Assembly: GCF_021442385.1 (NCBI RefSeq) | Contig: NZ_MUZA01000043.1 | Coordinates: forward strand, 1 to 54,073 | Source: Micromonospora sp. MH99 | Lineage (GTDB): Bacteria > Actinomycetota > Actinomycetes > Mycobacteriales > Micromonosporaceae | Direction of reading: 5' to 3' | DNA length: 54,073 nt | Part shown: positions 24,591-32,783 of the stretch, one piece after another | Numbering within the stretch: position 1 is the first letter of the stretch | Layout of the letters: each line of letters begins with the position of its first letter | Translations under genes and position numbers: made by a program | Notes under the pieces: generated by a model | What the model saw: only the letters and a program-made list of their open reading frames with translations | Databases searched by the model: none | What the model was told of the DNA's origin: nothing

Positions 24591-25277
24591 ATGTCCTTCC
24601 GCCTGAGCTACCGGGCCGACCCGGGTAACCCCTGGTTCTCCTGGCAGTACGTGCGGGACAACTCTGACACGATCCTCGCCGCCGTGCGCGAACACGCCTC
24701 CCTCACGGGACGCGCGGTGCTGATCGCGGTGCTGATCGCCCTGCCGTTGTCCGTGCTCGCGTACTGGGTCCGCCCGCTGGCCGGCCCCATCCTCGGCGTC
24801 ACCGGCGTGATCTACACCATCCCGTCACTGGCGCTGTTCGCGTTCATCGCGCCGTACCTGGGCACCGGCGCCACCACGGTGCTGGTCGGGTTGGTCCTGT
24901 ACGCGCTGCTGCTGATCGTCCGCAACGTGGTGGCGGGGCTCAACCAGGTGCCGCCGGAGGTCGGCGAGGCCGCCGAGGGCATGGGTTACGGCCGCTGGCG
25001 ACGGCTCTTCCGGATCGACCTGCCGCTGGCGATCCCCGGCATTCTGACCGGCCTGCGCCTGGCCACCGTGTCGACTGTCGCGCTGGTCACTGTCGGTGTG
25101 CTGGTGGGGCACGGCGGCCTCGGCCAACTGATCTTCGCGGGCTTCCAGAACAACCTCTACAAGGCCGAGATCATGACCGGTACGGTGCTCTGCGTGGCGC
25201 TGGCGGTGCTGCTGGACCTGCTGCTGGTCCTCGTCGGCCGGCTGCTCACCCCCTGGTCCGCCCGGGGTGTCCGGTGA
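24591..25277 (+). CDS. OpuC/ProW-type ABC permease 1
   Basis: 228 aa with five to six TM segments. The permease signature EVGEAAEGMGYGRWRRLFRI (EAA loop) is followed by LPLAIPGILTGLRLATVSTV. GGLGQLIFAGFQNNLYKAEI is typical of the OpuCB/OpuCD family. It overlaps permease 2 by GTGA. Together with the ATPase and binding protein it forms an osmoprotectant importer. Confidence 0.9.
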   Translation: MSFRLSYRADPGNPWFSWQYVRDNSDTILAAVREHASLTGRAVLIAVLIALPLSVLAYWVRPLAGPILGVTGVIYTIPSLALFAFIAPYLGTGATTVLVGLVLYALLLIVRNVVAGLNQVPPEVGEAAEGMGYGRWRRLFRIDLPLAIPGILTGLRLATVSTVALVTVGVLVGHGGLGQLIFAGFQNNLYKAEIMTGTVLCVALAVLLDLLLVLVGRLLTPWSARGVR

Positions 25278-26011
25278 GCGCCGCGGCCAACCCCGTGCAC
25301 CAGGCGGTGCTCTGGCTCAACGACCCCCTGAACTGGAGCAACCCGGGCGGCATCCTGGACCGGCTCGGCGAGCACCTGACGATCTCCGCCCTGGCCGTGG
25401 CGCTGGGCTGCCTGGTGGCCTGGCCGGTCGGTCTGTGGCTCGGGCACACCGGCCGCGGCGGTGGCCTGGTGGTGCTGGTGTCCAACGCCACCCTGGCCAT
25501 TCCCACCCTGGCGCTGCTGACCATCCTGCCGCTGACCTTCCTCGGCTTCGGGCGTACGCCGGTGGTGGTGGCGCTCGCCGTCTTCGCCGTCCCACCGCTG
25601 CTGGCCAACGCCTACACCGGCGTACGTCAGGCCGATCCGGAGGCGCGCGACGCGGCCCGCGGGATGGGCCTGTCCGGCGGGCAGTTGCTGCGCCGGGTGG
25701 AGCTGCCGCTCGCGGTGCCGTACCTGGCTGCCGGCTTCCGAACCGCCGCCGTGCAGGTCATCGCCACGACCGCGCTGGCCTCGTTCGTCAACGGTGGCGG
25801 TCTCGGCGAGATCATCCGTACCGGATTCGGTCTGAGCATCGCCGCCGGTGGCGGGCAGATCGTGGCCGGCGGTGTGCTGGTGGCCGGGCTGGCACTGCTG
25901 GCCGAGTTGCTCCTCGGGATCGTCGAACGCCTGGTCACTCCCCGTCCGCTGCGACGCGGACGGCAGCGCGCGGGCCGCCCCCGGCCCGCCGACGCCACCG
26001 GCCGCGCCTGA
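25274..26011 (+). CDS. OpuC/ProW-type ABC permease 2
   Basis: 245 aa with six hydrophobic segments. The EAA loop DPEARDAARGMGLSGGQLLR is followed by VELPLAVPYLAAGFRTAAVQ and FVNGGGLGEIIRTGFGL. Translationally coupled to permease 1 through a GTGA overlap. The tail is Arg/Pro-rich and cytoplasmic. The two permeases are paralogous, as in OpuCB/OpuCD. The binding-protein gene follows after 212 bp. Confidence 0.9.
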   Translation: MSAAANPVHQAVLWLNDPLNWSNPGGILDRLGEHLTISALAVALGCLVAWPVGLWLGHTGRGGGLVVLVSNATLAIPTLALLTILPLTFLGFGRTPVVVALAVFAVPPLLANAYTGVRQADPEARDAARGMGLSGGQLLRRVELPLAVPYLAAGFRTAAVQVIATTALASFVNGGGLGEIIRTGFGLSIAAGGGQIVAGGVLVAGLALLAELLLGIVERLVTPRPLRRGRQRAGRPRPADATGRA

Positions 26012-26223
26012 CGCCCTTCTGATCCGTCCGGGTGAGTGGACGCCGAAGCGGCGACCAGCGGCGGGCCGGTCGGTGACGATGCGGTGACGAAGCCCATCTC
26101 AGGTTGTCGGTCGCTCGCGGACCATGTTGGGTGGAAGACGCGGGCGGCCACAGTCAGGTTCGCCCGTCGGACACGCGGCCGGCCCGGGACGGGTCGCGCC
26201 GGGACACGGAAGGCGGGCGACAC

Positions 26224-27228
26224 ATGCGCGCACGTACACGTCTGGCGATGGGCGCCATCGGCGCCGTCGCCGGGGCAGCACTCCTCACCGGGTGTGGTGA
26301 TGCCGGCTCGTCCGGCACCGACGCCCCCCAGACGAGCGCCTCCGGCGCCGGGTGCGCCCCGGTCGCCGGTCAGCAGCTCATCGCCCTGACGGACGACAAG
26401 AAGCTCCAGAACTCCGACAACGTCATTCCGGCGGTCAACAGCAAGGTGGCCAACCCGCAGTTGATCGCCGCGCTGGACAAGGTCTCCGCGGCGCTCGACA
26501 CCCCGAAGCTGGTCCAGCTCAACAAGGCCGTCGACGCCGACCGCAAGACTCCCAAGGTGGCCGCCGAGGAGTTCGCCAGCGCCAACAACATCACCGAGGG
26601 CATCGCCAAGGGCCCGGGCGGCGAGATCGTGGTGGGCGCCGGCAACTTCAGCGAGAGCCAGACCCTGGGCGAGCTGTACCGGATCGTGCTCACCGCCGCC
26701 GGTTACCAGGTCAAGGTGCAGCAGATCGGCAACCGGGAGCTGTACGAGCCGGCGCTGGAGAAGGGCGAGATCCAGGTCGTCCCGGAGTACGCGTCGACCA
26801 TGGCCGAGTTCCTCAACACCAAGGCCAACGGCAAGAACGCCCAGCCGGTGTCCTCGCCCGACATCAACGCGACGGTGACCAAGCTCAAGGCCGAGGGCGA
26901 CAAGGTGGGCATCACCTTCGGCGCACCTGCCGCCGCGCAGGACCAGAACGCGTTCGCGGTCACCCAGCAGTTCGCCGACAAGTACGGCGTGCGGACCCTC
27001 TCCGAGCTGGCCGCGAAGTGCTCCGGCAGCGCGACGGTGCTGGGCGGCCCGCCGGAGTGCCAGCAGCGTCCGTTCTGCAAGCCGGGCCTGGAGAAGACGT
27101 ACGGGCTCTCGGTGGGCTCGTTCTCCTCGCTTGACCAGGGCGGGCCGCTGACCAAGAACGGTCTGCGTGAGGGCAAGATCAGCGTCGGTCTGGTCTTCTC
27201 CTCGGACGGTGCCTTCGCCACCAGCTGA
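26224..27228 (+). CDS. Osmoprotectant-binding lipoprotein, apparently circularly permuted
   Basis: 334 aa. Signal peptide with lipobox LLTGC, lipidated Cys24. Residues ~134-334 carry the usual start of an OpuCC/OsmF-type domain: EIVVGAGNFSESQTLGELYR, then NRELYEPALEKGEIQVVPEY and the lobe-2 segment GGPPECQQRPFCKPGLEKTYG. The protein ends at GLVFSSDGAFATS. The part that normally follows this (LIALTDDKK...NVIPAVNS...LVQLNKAVD...VAAEEF) is instead found before it, at ~52-120. It binds betaine- or choline-like ligands for the importer. The ATG is preceded by GGAAGG. Confidence 0.88.
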   Translation: MRARTRLAMGAIGAVAGAALLTGCGDAGSSGTDAPQTSASGAGCAPVAGQQLIALTDDKKLQNSDNVIPAVNSKVANPQLIAALDKVSAALDTPKLVQLNKAVDADRKTPKVAAEEFASANNITEGIAKGPGGEIVVGAGNFSESQTLGELYRIVLTAAGYQVKVQQIGNRELYEPALEKGEIQVVPEYASTMAEFLNTKANGKNAQPVSSPDINATVTKLKAEGDKVGITFGAPAAAQDQNAFAVTQQFADKYGVRTLSELAAKCSGSATVLGGPPECQQRPFCKPGLEKTYGLSVGSFSSLDQGGPLTKNGLREGKISVGLVFSSDGAFATS

Positions 27229-27247
27229 GGCCCTCCTCGGTTGTGCC

Positions 27248-27286
27248 GCGGACGCCCCCTCCCCAGCTCGGGGCGGGGGCGTCCGC
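27248..27286 (+). terminator. Terminator hairpin of the OpuC-type operon
   Basis: GCGGACGCCCCC at 27248-27259 pairs perfectly with GGGGGCGTCCGC at 27275-27286, with an inner CCCC/GGGG stem. It begins 19 bp after the binding-protein stop. No T-tract. Confidence 0.65.
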
Positions 27287-27324
27287 GCGTCCGGGGACCC
27301 GTTCCCTCCGCTGGGGATCGTCGG

Positions 27325-27330
27325 TAGGCT
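27325..27330 (+). promoter_or_regulatory. -10 element TAGGCT near ATG
   Basis: TAGGCT with 8 nt to the ATG at 27339 and no ribosome site; probably leaderless or nearly so. Confidence 0.5.
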
Positions 27331-27338
27331 GCACACCC

Positions 27339-29171
27339 ATGCCAGCCCCGGTCACCCCCGACGCCCGGCGTCAACCGCTGCTGCTGACCGTGCTCTTCTG
27401 GGGCGGCGTGGCCCTGGCCCCGGTGGCGGCGCTGATCCTTCTGGTCGCCGACGGTAACGGCCCGCTGCGCTTCGCGGCGGTGCTCGCCATCGCGGCGGTG
27501 GTCCTGATCGGTCTCTCCATCGCGTTGCGCCCTGACGGTGACGACGCTCGGGCCGATGAGCTGCTGGACGAGATCGAGGAGCTGCGCCGGGAGTTGCGCG
27601 CCGAGATCGTGGCCGCCGCGCAGCGCGGCAACCAGGCGCTCGACCAGGCGCAGCGAGCCCAGGAGGGGATCGCGGCGGTCCGCCGTCGCCTCGATGCCAC
27701 CGGAGCGGCCCTCGCCGGCGCCGCCCCGCCGGCCGAGCCCGTCGGTGCCGGCCGGGTGCGGGTTCCGGCCGCCGATCAGGTGGACGAGACTCCGCCCGCC
27801 CGCAGCCGCGTACCGGTCCCCGGCGACGCCCCGGTCGCCCGGGTCCGGGTGCCCGCTCCGGATGACGCCGGCCGGGTTCCGGGACGCGGGCCGGACGAGA
27901 TGGCCGGTCGGGTTCGGGCGCCGGCTCCGGACGACGTCGCCGGTCGGTGGGGTCGCGACGAGCGCGCCGACGAGGAACCGGCGTACCGCCACCGCGCCGT
28001 CGCCGACGTGCCACCCGAGCCGACCGCCGGCGGTGTCTACGGCGCCGAACGGCCCACGCCCGGGTACGCCGCCACTCCCCGCCCTCGTGAGCACGACCGC
28101 CCTCGTGAGCACGATCGCTCCCGTGAGCACGACCGCCCTCGTGAGCACGACCGCCCTCGTGAGCACGAGCGTCCGGAGCCGGCGCACCGGCCGGTCGGCG
28201 TGGTCCGGCACACCGAGACCGTGCACGTCACCACCCGGCACACAGTCGTCGACGGCGGACCGGCCGAGCCGGGCGGGCGCTACGGCGGCGGGTACGCCGG
28301 CCAGTGGAACCCGCCGGCCCAGGAGTGGACCCGGGGCGGCGGCACGGAGGGACGTGCCCGCCCGGCCGACCGCTCGTGGGGCGACCCGGAGAACCCCCGG
28401 TCCACGTACGCCGACGACCGTGCCCGCCCAGCCGACGACCGGTCCTGGGGTCAGCAGCCCGCCGCCCGGGGTGAGCCCGGTTTCGGGGGCGCCCGGGACG
28501 GCTCGGGCTCCGACCGGAACGGGCCCGACCGCGGCGACGAGAAGCCGGGCTGGACGGCTCGCCGCGACGAGCCGGAGTGGACCGGGCAGCGCGACGGGTA
28601 CGCCCAGGCCGACCAACCCGCCTGGGGCGGCCGTTCGCCGCGCGACGACCGTGGCTGGTCGGAGCAGGCCGAGCCCGACCACGCCGGTGCGCCGCAGCCC
28701 GGTCCGGCCCTGCGAGCTGACGACACCGGCGAGTACTGGTCGCAGCTGCGGGCCGGCGACCGGTGGGCGGCCGTCCGGGACGACGAGAACGGCAGGGAGC
28801 TGCACGTCGGGGAACGCCGGGCCGAGGTGCACGCCGACGCCACGGGGACCGAGTACCGGATGGCGGACCGTTGGGCGTCCGTCCGGCACGAGGACCCGCG
28901 CCGCCACGAGGACCCCCGCCGCCACGACGAAGCCCGCTGGCAGGACGAACGCGAGTCGTACCACCGGTCCGAGCCGGGCGGCCGGGCCGCGCTGCCGGTC
29001 GGCGGCGTGCCCGTGCCGGACGAGTGGCGCCCGCCGCGCCAGCGCGGTCACGAACCGGAGCCCGCCCCCGAGCGGGCCGGCCGACGCCGGGTCGAGGAAC
29101 GCTACGGCTACCCGCCGCAGGACGACGTGCCGCGTGCCGGCGGCGCCCCGCCCGGCGACCGCTGGCGCTGA
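27339..29171 (+). CDS. Two-TM coiled-coil protein with long repeat-rich disordered tail
   Basis: 610 aa. Two TM helices at ~15-60, then a short coiled coil (ADELLDEIEELRRELRAEI, ~67-110). The remaining ~490 residues are Pro/Arg/Asp-rich and look disordered. Within them are five tandem copies of a hexapeptide of the form PREHDR (~249-278) and, at ~467-520, two copies of a DRWA-V module with GRELHVGERRAEVHADATGT between. The type resembles cytoplasmic scaffold proteins of polar growth, but no function can be assigned. It is convergent with nuoD. Confidence 0.72.
   Translation: MPAPVTPDARRQPLLLTVLFWGGVALAPVAALILLVADGNGPLRFAAVLAIAAVVLIGLSIALRPDGDDARADELLDEIEELRRELRAEIVAAAQRGNQALDQAQRAQEGIAAVRRRLDATGAALAGAAPPAEPVGAGRVRVPAADQVDETPPARSRVPVPGDAPVARVRVPAPDDAGRVPGRGPDEMAGRVRAPAPDDVAGRWGRDERADEEPAYRHRAVADVPPEPTAGGVYGAERPTPGYAATPRPREHDRPREHDRSREHDRPREHDRPREHERPEPAHRPVGVVRHTETVHVTTRHTVVDGGPAEPGGRYGGGYAGQWNPPAQEWTRGGGTEGRARPADRSWGDPENPRSTYADDRARPADDRSWGQQPAARGEPGFGGARDGSGSDRNGPDRGDEKPGWTARRDEPEWTGQRDGYAQADQPAWGGRSPRDDRGWSEQAEPDHAGAPQPGPALRADDTGEYWSQLRAGDRWAAVRDDENGRELHVGERRAEVHADATGTEYRMADRWASVRHEDPRRHEDPRRHDEARWQDERESYHRSEPGGRAALPVGGVPVPDEWRPPRQRGHEPEPAPERAGRRRVEERYGYPPQDDVPRAGGAPPGDRWR
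28083..28172 (+). repeat. Five tandem 18-bp in-frame repeats
   Basis: Units at 28083, 28101, 28119, 28137 and 28155, each close to CCTCGTGAGCACGACCGC, encode PREHDR hexapeptides. Only 1-3 bases differ between units, so copy number may vary between strains. Confidence 0.9.
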
Positions 29172-29227
29172 CGCCCCGACCAGCCCCGGTCACCGACCGC
29201 TGGCGCCGGCGCTCTCACCGGCGACGG

Positions 29228-30415
29228 TCACTTGTCGATGTCGCCGACCACGAAGAACATCGAGCCGAGGATGGCGATCAGGTCCGGCACGAGGCAGCCG
29301 GGGAGCAGGGTGGCAAGCGCCTGCACGTTCGCGTACGAGGCGGTGCGCAGCTTCAACCGCCACGGGGTCTTCTCGCCCCGCGACACCAGGTAGTAGCCGT
29401 TGATGCCGAGCGGGTTCTCCGTCCAGGCGTACGTGTGCCCCTCCGGCGCCTTGAGCACCTTCGGCAGGCGGGTGTTGATCGGCCCGATCAGCTGGTCCAC
29501 CCGGTCCAGGCACCGCTCGGCGAGATCCAGCGAGACGTACACCTGGTCGAGCAGCACCTCGAAGCGGGCATGGCAGTCCCCGGCGGTCTTGGTCACCACC
29601 GGCACGTCCAGCTCGTCGTACGCCAGATAGGGGTCGTCCCGGCGCAGGTCCAAGTCGAGCCCGGAGGCGCGGGCCACCGGCCCGGACGCCCCGAACGCGG
29701 CGGCGTCGGCGGCGGACAGCACGCCCACGCCCACCGTGCGGGCGAGGAAGATCTCGTTACGCCGGATCAGGTGGTCGAGGTCGGGCAGCCGCCGACGGAC
29801 CTCGCCGATCGCCGCGCGGGCCCGCCCGGTCCAGCCGTACGGCACCTCCTCCTTCAGCCCGCCCACCCGGTTGAACATGTAGTGGATCCGGCCGCCGGAG
29901 ACCTCCTCCATCACCGCCTGGATGGTCTCCCGTTCCCGGAAGGCGTAGAAGACCGGCGTGATGGCCCCGATCTCCAGCGGGTAGGAACCGAGGAACATCA
30001 GGTGGTTGAGCACCCGGTTCAGCTCGGCGAGGGCCATCCGCAGCCAGGTGGCCCGCTCCGGCACCTCCATGCCCATCAGGCGTTCCACAGCGAGCACCAC
30101 ACCCAGCTCGTTCGAGAACGCCGAGAGCCAGTCGTGCCGGTTGGCCAGCACGATGATCTGCCGGTAGTCGCGCACCTCGAAGAGCTTCTCCGCGCCCCGG
30201 TGCATGTAGCCGACGATCGGTTCGCAGGCGATGACCCGCTCGCCGTCGAGCACCAGCTTCAGGCGCAGCACGCCGTGCGTCGAGGGGTGCTGCGGGCCGA
30301 TGTTGAGCACCATGTCGGTGCCGAGCTGCTGATCGCCGGTGCCGGCGACCAGACCGGCCCCGGTGCCGACGGTCAGTTCACGAAGGGCCCCGGCGTCGGT
30401 GGTCATGCCCGTCAT
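29228..30415 (-). CDS. Solitary NuoD-type NADH-quinone oxidoreductase subunit D paralogue
   Basis: 395 aa, the usual NuoD length. Family segments are IGPQHPSTHGVLR (~39-51), GYMHRGAEKL (~69-78), NRVLNHLMFLGSYPLEIGA, FYAFRERETI and the C-terminal PDLIAILGSMFFVVGDIDK. The quinone-site loop that normally reads DYL/DYV reads HDWLSAF (Trp96 in place of Tyr), while the quinone-site His47 is kept. No other nuo genes are in the window, so it is a second copy outside an operon. The start overlaps the stop of the MidA-type methyltransferase gene (ATGA). It could be an alternative complex I subunit or a hydrogenase-like relative. Confidence 0.9.
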   Translation of the reverse strand: MTGMTTDAGALRELTVGTGAGLVAGTGDQQLGTDMVLNIGPQHPSTHGVLRLKLVLDGERVIACEPIVGYMHRGAEKLFEVRDYRQIIVLANRHDWLSAFSNELGVVLAVERLMGMEVPERATWLRMALAELNRVLNHLMFLGSYPLEIGAITPVFYAFRERETIQAVMEEVSGGRIHYMFNRVGGLKEEVPYGWTGRARAAIGEVRRRLPDLDHLIRRNEIFLARTVGVGVLSAADAAAFGASGPVARASGLDLDLRRDDPYLAYDELDVPVVTKTAGDCHARFEVLLDQVYVSLDLAERCLDRVDQLIGPINTRLPKVLKAPEGHTYAWTENPLGINGYYLVSRGEKTPWRLKLRTASYANVQALATLLPGCLVPDLIAILGSMFFVVGDIDK

Positions 30416-31689
30416 CGTGCCACGGCCGGCGGTAGCCCGATGCCGACCGGTTGGTGCAGCCACAAGTGTCCGCCGAGCCCGGCCGGGTCGGTCAGCTCGG
30501 CCACCGCCGACGCCGCGGCCAGCGCCCGCACGTAGCCGGCCGGGTCGGTGCCGGCCAGGCTCAGCGGCGGTCGCCCACCGTCGGCCCCGAGCGCCCGCAG
30601 CACCTCGGCCTGCGAGATCAGGGAGTACGCACACCGGGCGACCGCCGCACCGGCGGAGGCGACCGAGTCCATTGCCACGTGCGCTGTCACATCACTCGAC
30701 CCGTCCGGCACCGGAGGCACCTGCCGTCCACCCCGATACCCGGTCAACGTCCCGTCCACCGGCCGACCCTCCCGCAGATGCCCGTAGTCGACAGCGACCG
30801 CCAGCCCTCGGCTGATCTGTCGCACCGCGTTGGCCCAAGCCTCGTCTCTGCTTCGGCCGATCTCTGCTCGGTGGTCGCTGTGGAGGGTTTCGGGGCAGCC
30901 CGGCCGGCTCCGGGCGGTCAGGCTTGATCCCTGCGCCGGCCGGGCTGCCCGGAAACCCGACTCGTCCCGGCTGGTCGCGTCCGACCAGGTCAACCCCAGA
31001 TCCGGGTCACCGGTAGCACTCGAAGGGCTCGCGGGACTGGGCCACCAGGTGGTCAGCCAGTCAACATCGGCAGCGTTGACCAACTCGCCAACCGTCTCCA
31101 CGCCGCTGTCGGGGTCGACCAGCACATATCGCCAGCCATCGGTGGTGTGCACCGCCACGTCGAGTGGGACGTTGTCCAACCATTCGGTAGCGATCAACAG
31201 TCCGTTGATCTCGTCGGGTATCTCAGCGGTCCAGTTGATCTCTTCGGGCAGGTTCTCGGGGCGGTGGGCGTACTCGACTGCTGTGAACCGCACGCGTTCC
31301 GCGAGCGAGCGACGGACGGTGCCGCACGACGGACCGTCGGGCGACCGACGGACGGAGGCCGTGGAAGTCGGGGTTTCCGGGGAGCCCACCCACGCAGGGA
31401 TCAAGCCTGACCGCCCGGAGTGGGTGGGCTCCCCGGAAACCCCCACCGCGAGCCCGACGAGAGCCCGCAGCAGCTCCCCCCGCCCAGCCCCCACGTCGAC
31501 GACGTCGAGACGGGGAGGGTGGCCGAGAGCCGCGTCGACCTGCGAGAGGAGGCGCAGCAGCGCGGCGGCGAAGGCGGGGGAGGCGTGCACGCTGGTCCGG
31601 AAGTGGTCGGCCGGACCGCCGCCGGCTACGAAGAAGCCGTCCTGCCCGTAGAGGGCGTGGCTCATCGCGTCCCGCCACGGGATCGACAT
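30412..31689 (-). CDS. MidA/NDUFAF7-family SAM-dependent methyltransferase, with two inserted palindromic elements
   Basis: 425 aa. The family (Methyltransf_28, COG1565) is recognised from FRTSVHASPAFAAALLRLL, the SAM loop VVDVGAGRGELL (~63-74), ATEWLDNVPLDV (NExLDxxP-type), GLAVAVDYGHLREG, GTLTGYRGGR and DVTAHVAMDSV. The human relative NDUFAF7 dimethylates an Arg of NDUFS2, the NuoD counterpart; here the gene is coupled to a nuoD paralogue. Two extra segments (~83-107 and ~245-268) are encoded by 74-bp palindromic elements and stay in frame. Whether the enzyme folds with them is unknown. Confidence 0.85.
   Translation of the reverse strand: MSIPWRDAMSHALYGQDGFFVAGGGPADHFRTSVHASPAFAAALLRLLSQVDAALGHPPRLDVVDVGAGRGELLRALVGLAVGVSGEPTHSGRSGLIPAWVGSPETPTSTASVRRSPDGPSCGTVRRSLAERVRFTAVEYAHRPENLPEEINWTAEIPDEINGLLIATEWLDNVPLDVAVHTTDGWRYVLVDPDSGVETVGELVNAADVDWLTTWWPSPASPSSATGDPDLGLTWSDATSRDESGFRAARPAQGSSLTARSRPGCPETLHSDHRAEIGRSRDEAWANAVRQISRGLAVAVDYGHLREGRPVDGTLTGYRGGRQVPPVPDGSSDVTAHVAMDSVASAGAAVARCAYSLISQAEVLRALGADGGRPPLSLAGTDPAGYVRALAAASAVAELTDPAGLGGHLWLHQPVGIGLPPAVAR
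30885..30958. repeat. 74-bp palindromic element A inside the methyltransferase gene
   Basis: Arms 30885-30907 and 30936-30958 are complementary at 22 of 23 positions. The 28-nt loop (30908-30935) is the exact reverse complement of positions 31393-31420 of element B. Translated in frame in the host gene. Confidence 0.85.
31370..31443. repeat. 74-bp palindromic element B inside the methyltransferase gene
   Basis: Arms 31370-31393 and 31420-31443 are perfectly complementary over 24 bp. The loop contains CAGGGATCAAGCCTGACCG, shared with element A in opposite orientation. The inner arm sequence differs from A, yet pairing is kept in both. Confidence 0.88.
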
Positions 31690-31783
31690 CAGCTCACTCC
31701 GGGTTCAGGAGGCGTCACCGTGCCGACCCTACGGCCACCCGGCGGGGCGACGACTCCCGATCCCCGCCGGGCGGCTTCCTCGC

Positions 31784-32698
31784 TCATGCCGTCCGGAAGT
31801 AGTGCCCTTCGTGCAGGTCGGCGATCAGGCCGGGGTGGGTGGGGGTCCAGCCCAGCAGTTCGCGGGTGAGGGCGGACGACGTCGGGTTGTCGAGCTGGAC
31901 GAACGATCCGAGGAAGCCGAAGTGGTCGTCGGCCTCGGCGGGGCTGATGCTCCGTACCGGAATGTCGAGCTTGTGGCCGATGGCCTCGGCGATCTCCCGG
32001 AAGGGAACTCCTTCGTCGTCGGCGCCGTGCAGGCGCGTGCCGGCCGGGGCCTTTTCGAGAGCGAGTCGGTACAGCACGGCCGCGTCGAGTGTGTGGACGG
32101 CCGGCCACCGGTTGGCGCCCTCGCCGACGTAGGCGGAGTACCCCGTGCGTCGCGCCGCGGCGATGACGGCGGTGATGAAGCCGTTGTGGTCGAGCGAACT
32201 GTGCACCGTGGGCGCGAGTCGGACAACGGACGAGCGCACACCGTGGGAGGCGAGGCCGGCCACGAAGTTCTCCGCGTCGATCCGGTAGCCGCCGCCGGGG
32301 AAGATGTCGCGTTCGGTGCCGGGGCGGCCGACGACGCCGCCCATCACGAGCATGGCCGTCCCGCCGGTGCCGACCAGGGGCTTGCCGGAGCCGGCCAGGC
32401 CGTCGGCGAGTGCCGTGAGGGCGTCCAGGTCGGCCTTGGCGGCGCTGGCCAGGTCGCCGTTGACCATGAGGTCGTGACGGAACGCCAGGTGGATCACTCC
32501 GTCGGCGGCAGCCGCCTCTTCCCGGAGCACGTCGAGGTCGGAAAGGTCGCCGCGGTGTGCCTGGGCGCCGAGCTTCTCGATGGCGGCGGCGGACGTGTCG
32601 GAGCGGGCGAGGCCGACGACCTCGTGCCCAGCAGAGAGGAGTTCCGGGACGACGGCGGAGCCGACGTGGCCGGAGGCGCCTGTGACGAATACGCGCAT
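31784..32698 (-). CDS. NAD(P)-dependent epimerase/SDR-like reductase
   Basis: 304 aa. Extended/atypical short-chain dehydrogenase with N-terminal Rossmann motif MRVFVTGASGHVGSAVV (TGxxGxxG, residues 6-13). AAADGVIHLAF and the region near TGGTAMLVMGG follow. The usual YxxxK motif is not clear, as in atypical SDR (NmrA/NAD-binding) proteins acting on small substrates. The ATG has AAGGA at 7 nt. It is divergent from a TetR-type repressor gene, with three operator-like sites between them, so expression is probably induced by a ligand of that repressor. The substrate is unknown. Confidence 0.85.
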   Translation of the reverse strand: MRVFVTGASGHVGSAVVPELLSAGHEVVGLARSDTSAAAIEKLGAQAHRGDLSDLDVLREEAAAADGVIHLAFRHDLMVNGDLASAAKADLDALTALADGLAGSGKPLVGTGGTAMLVMGGVVGRPGTERDIFPGGGYRIDAENFVAGLASHGVRSSVVRLAPTVHSSLDHNGFITAVIAAARRTGYSAYVGEGANRWPAVHTLDAAVLYRLALEKAPAGTRLHGADDEGVPFREIAEAIGHKLDIPVRSISPAEADDHFGFLGSFVQLDNPTSSALTRELLGWTPTHPGLIADLHEGHYFRTA

Positions 32699-32720
32699 GG
32701 TGGGTTCCTTCGTGAGTGCC

Positions 32721-32739
32721 GATGTCACCTTGCGACATC
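32721..32739. promoter_or_regulatory. Putative TetR operator O1
   Basis: GATGTCAC-CTT-GCGACATC, an 8-3-8 inverted repeat with one mismatch, close to the epimerase start. Confidence 0.6.
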
Positions 32740-32753
32740 ACGCTACCTCGCAC

Positions 32754-32772
32754 GATGTCGCCGCGCGACATC
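32754..32772. promoter_or_regulatory. Putative TetR operator O2 (perfect)
   Basis: GATGTCGC-CGC-GCGACATC, a perfect 8-3-8 inverted repeat midway between the divergent genes, 33 bp from O1 (start to start). Confidence 0.7.
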
Positions 32773-32783
32773 GCGGCGGAAGT

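Noticed and set aside
28083..28172. Direct repeats as CRISPR or iterons
   Set aside because: They are in frame, encode a hexapeptide repeat and have no spacers.
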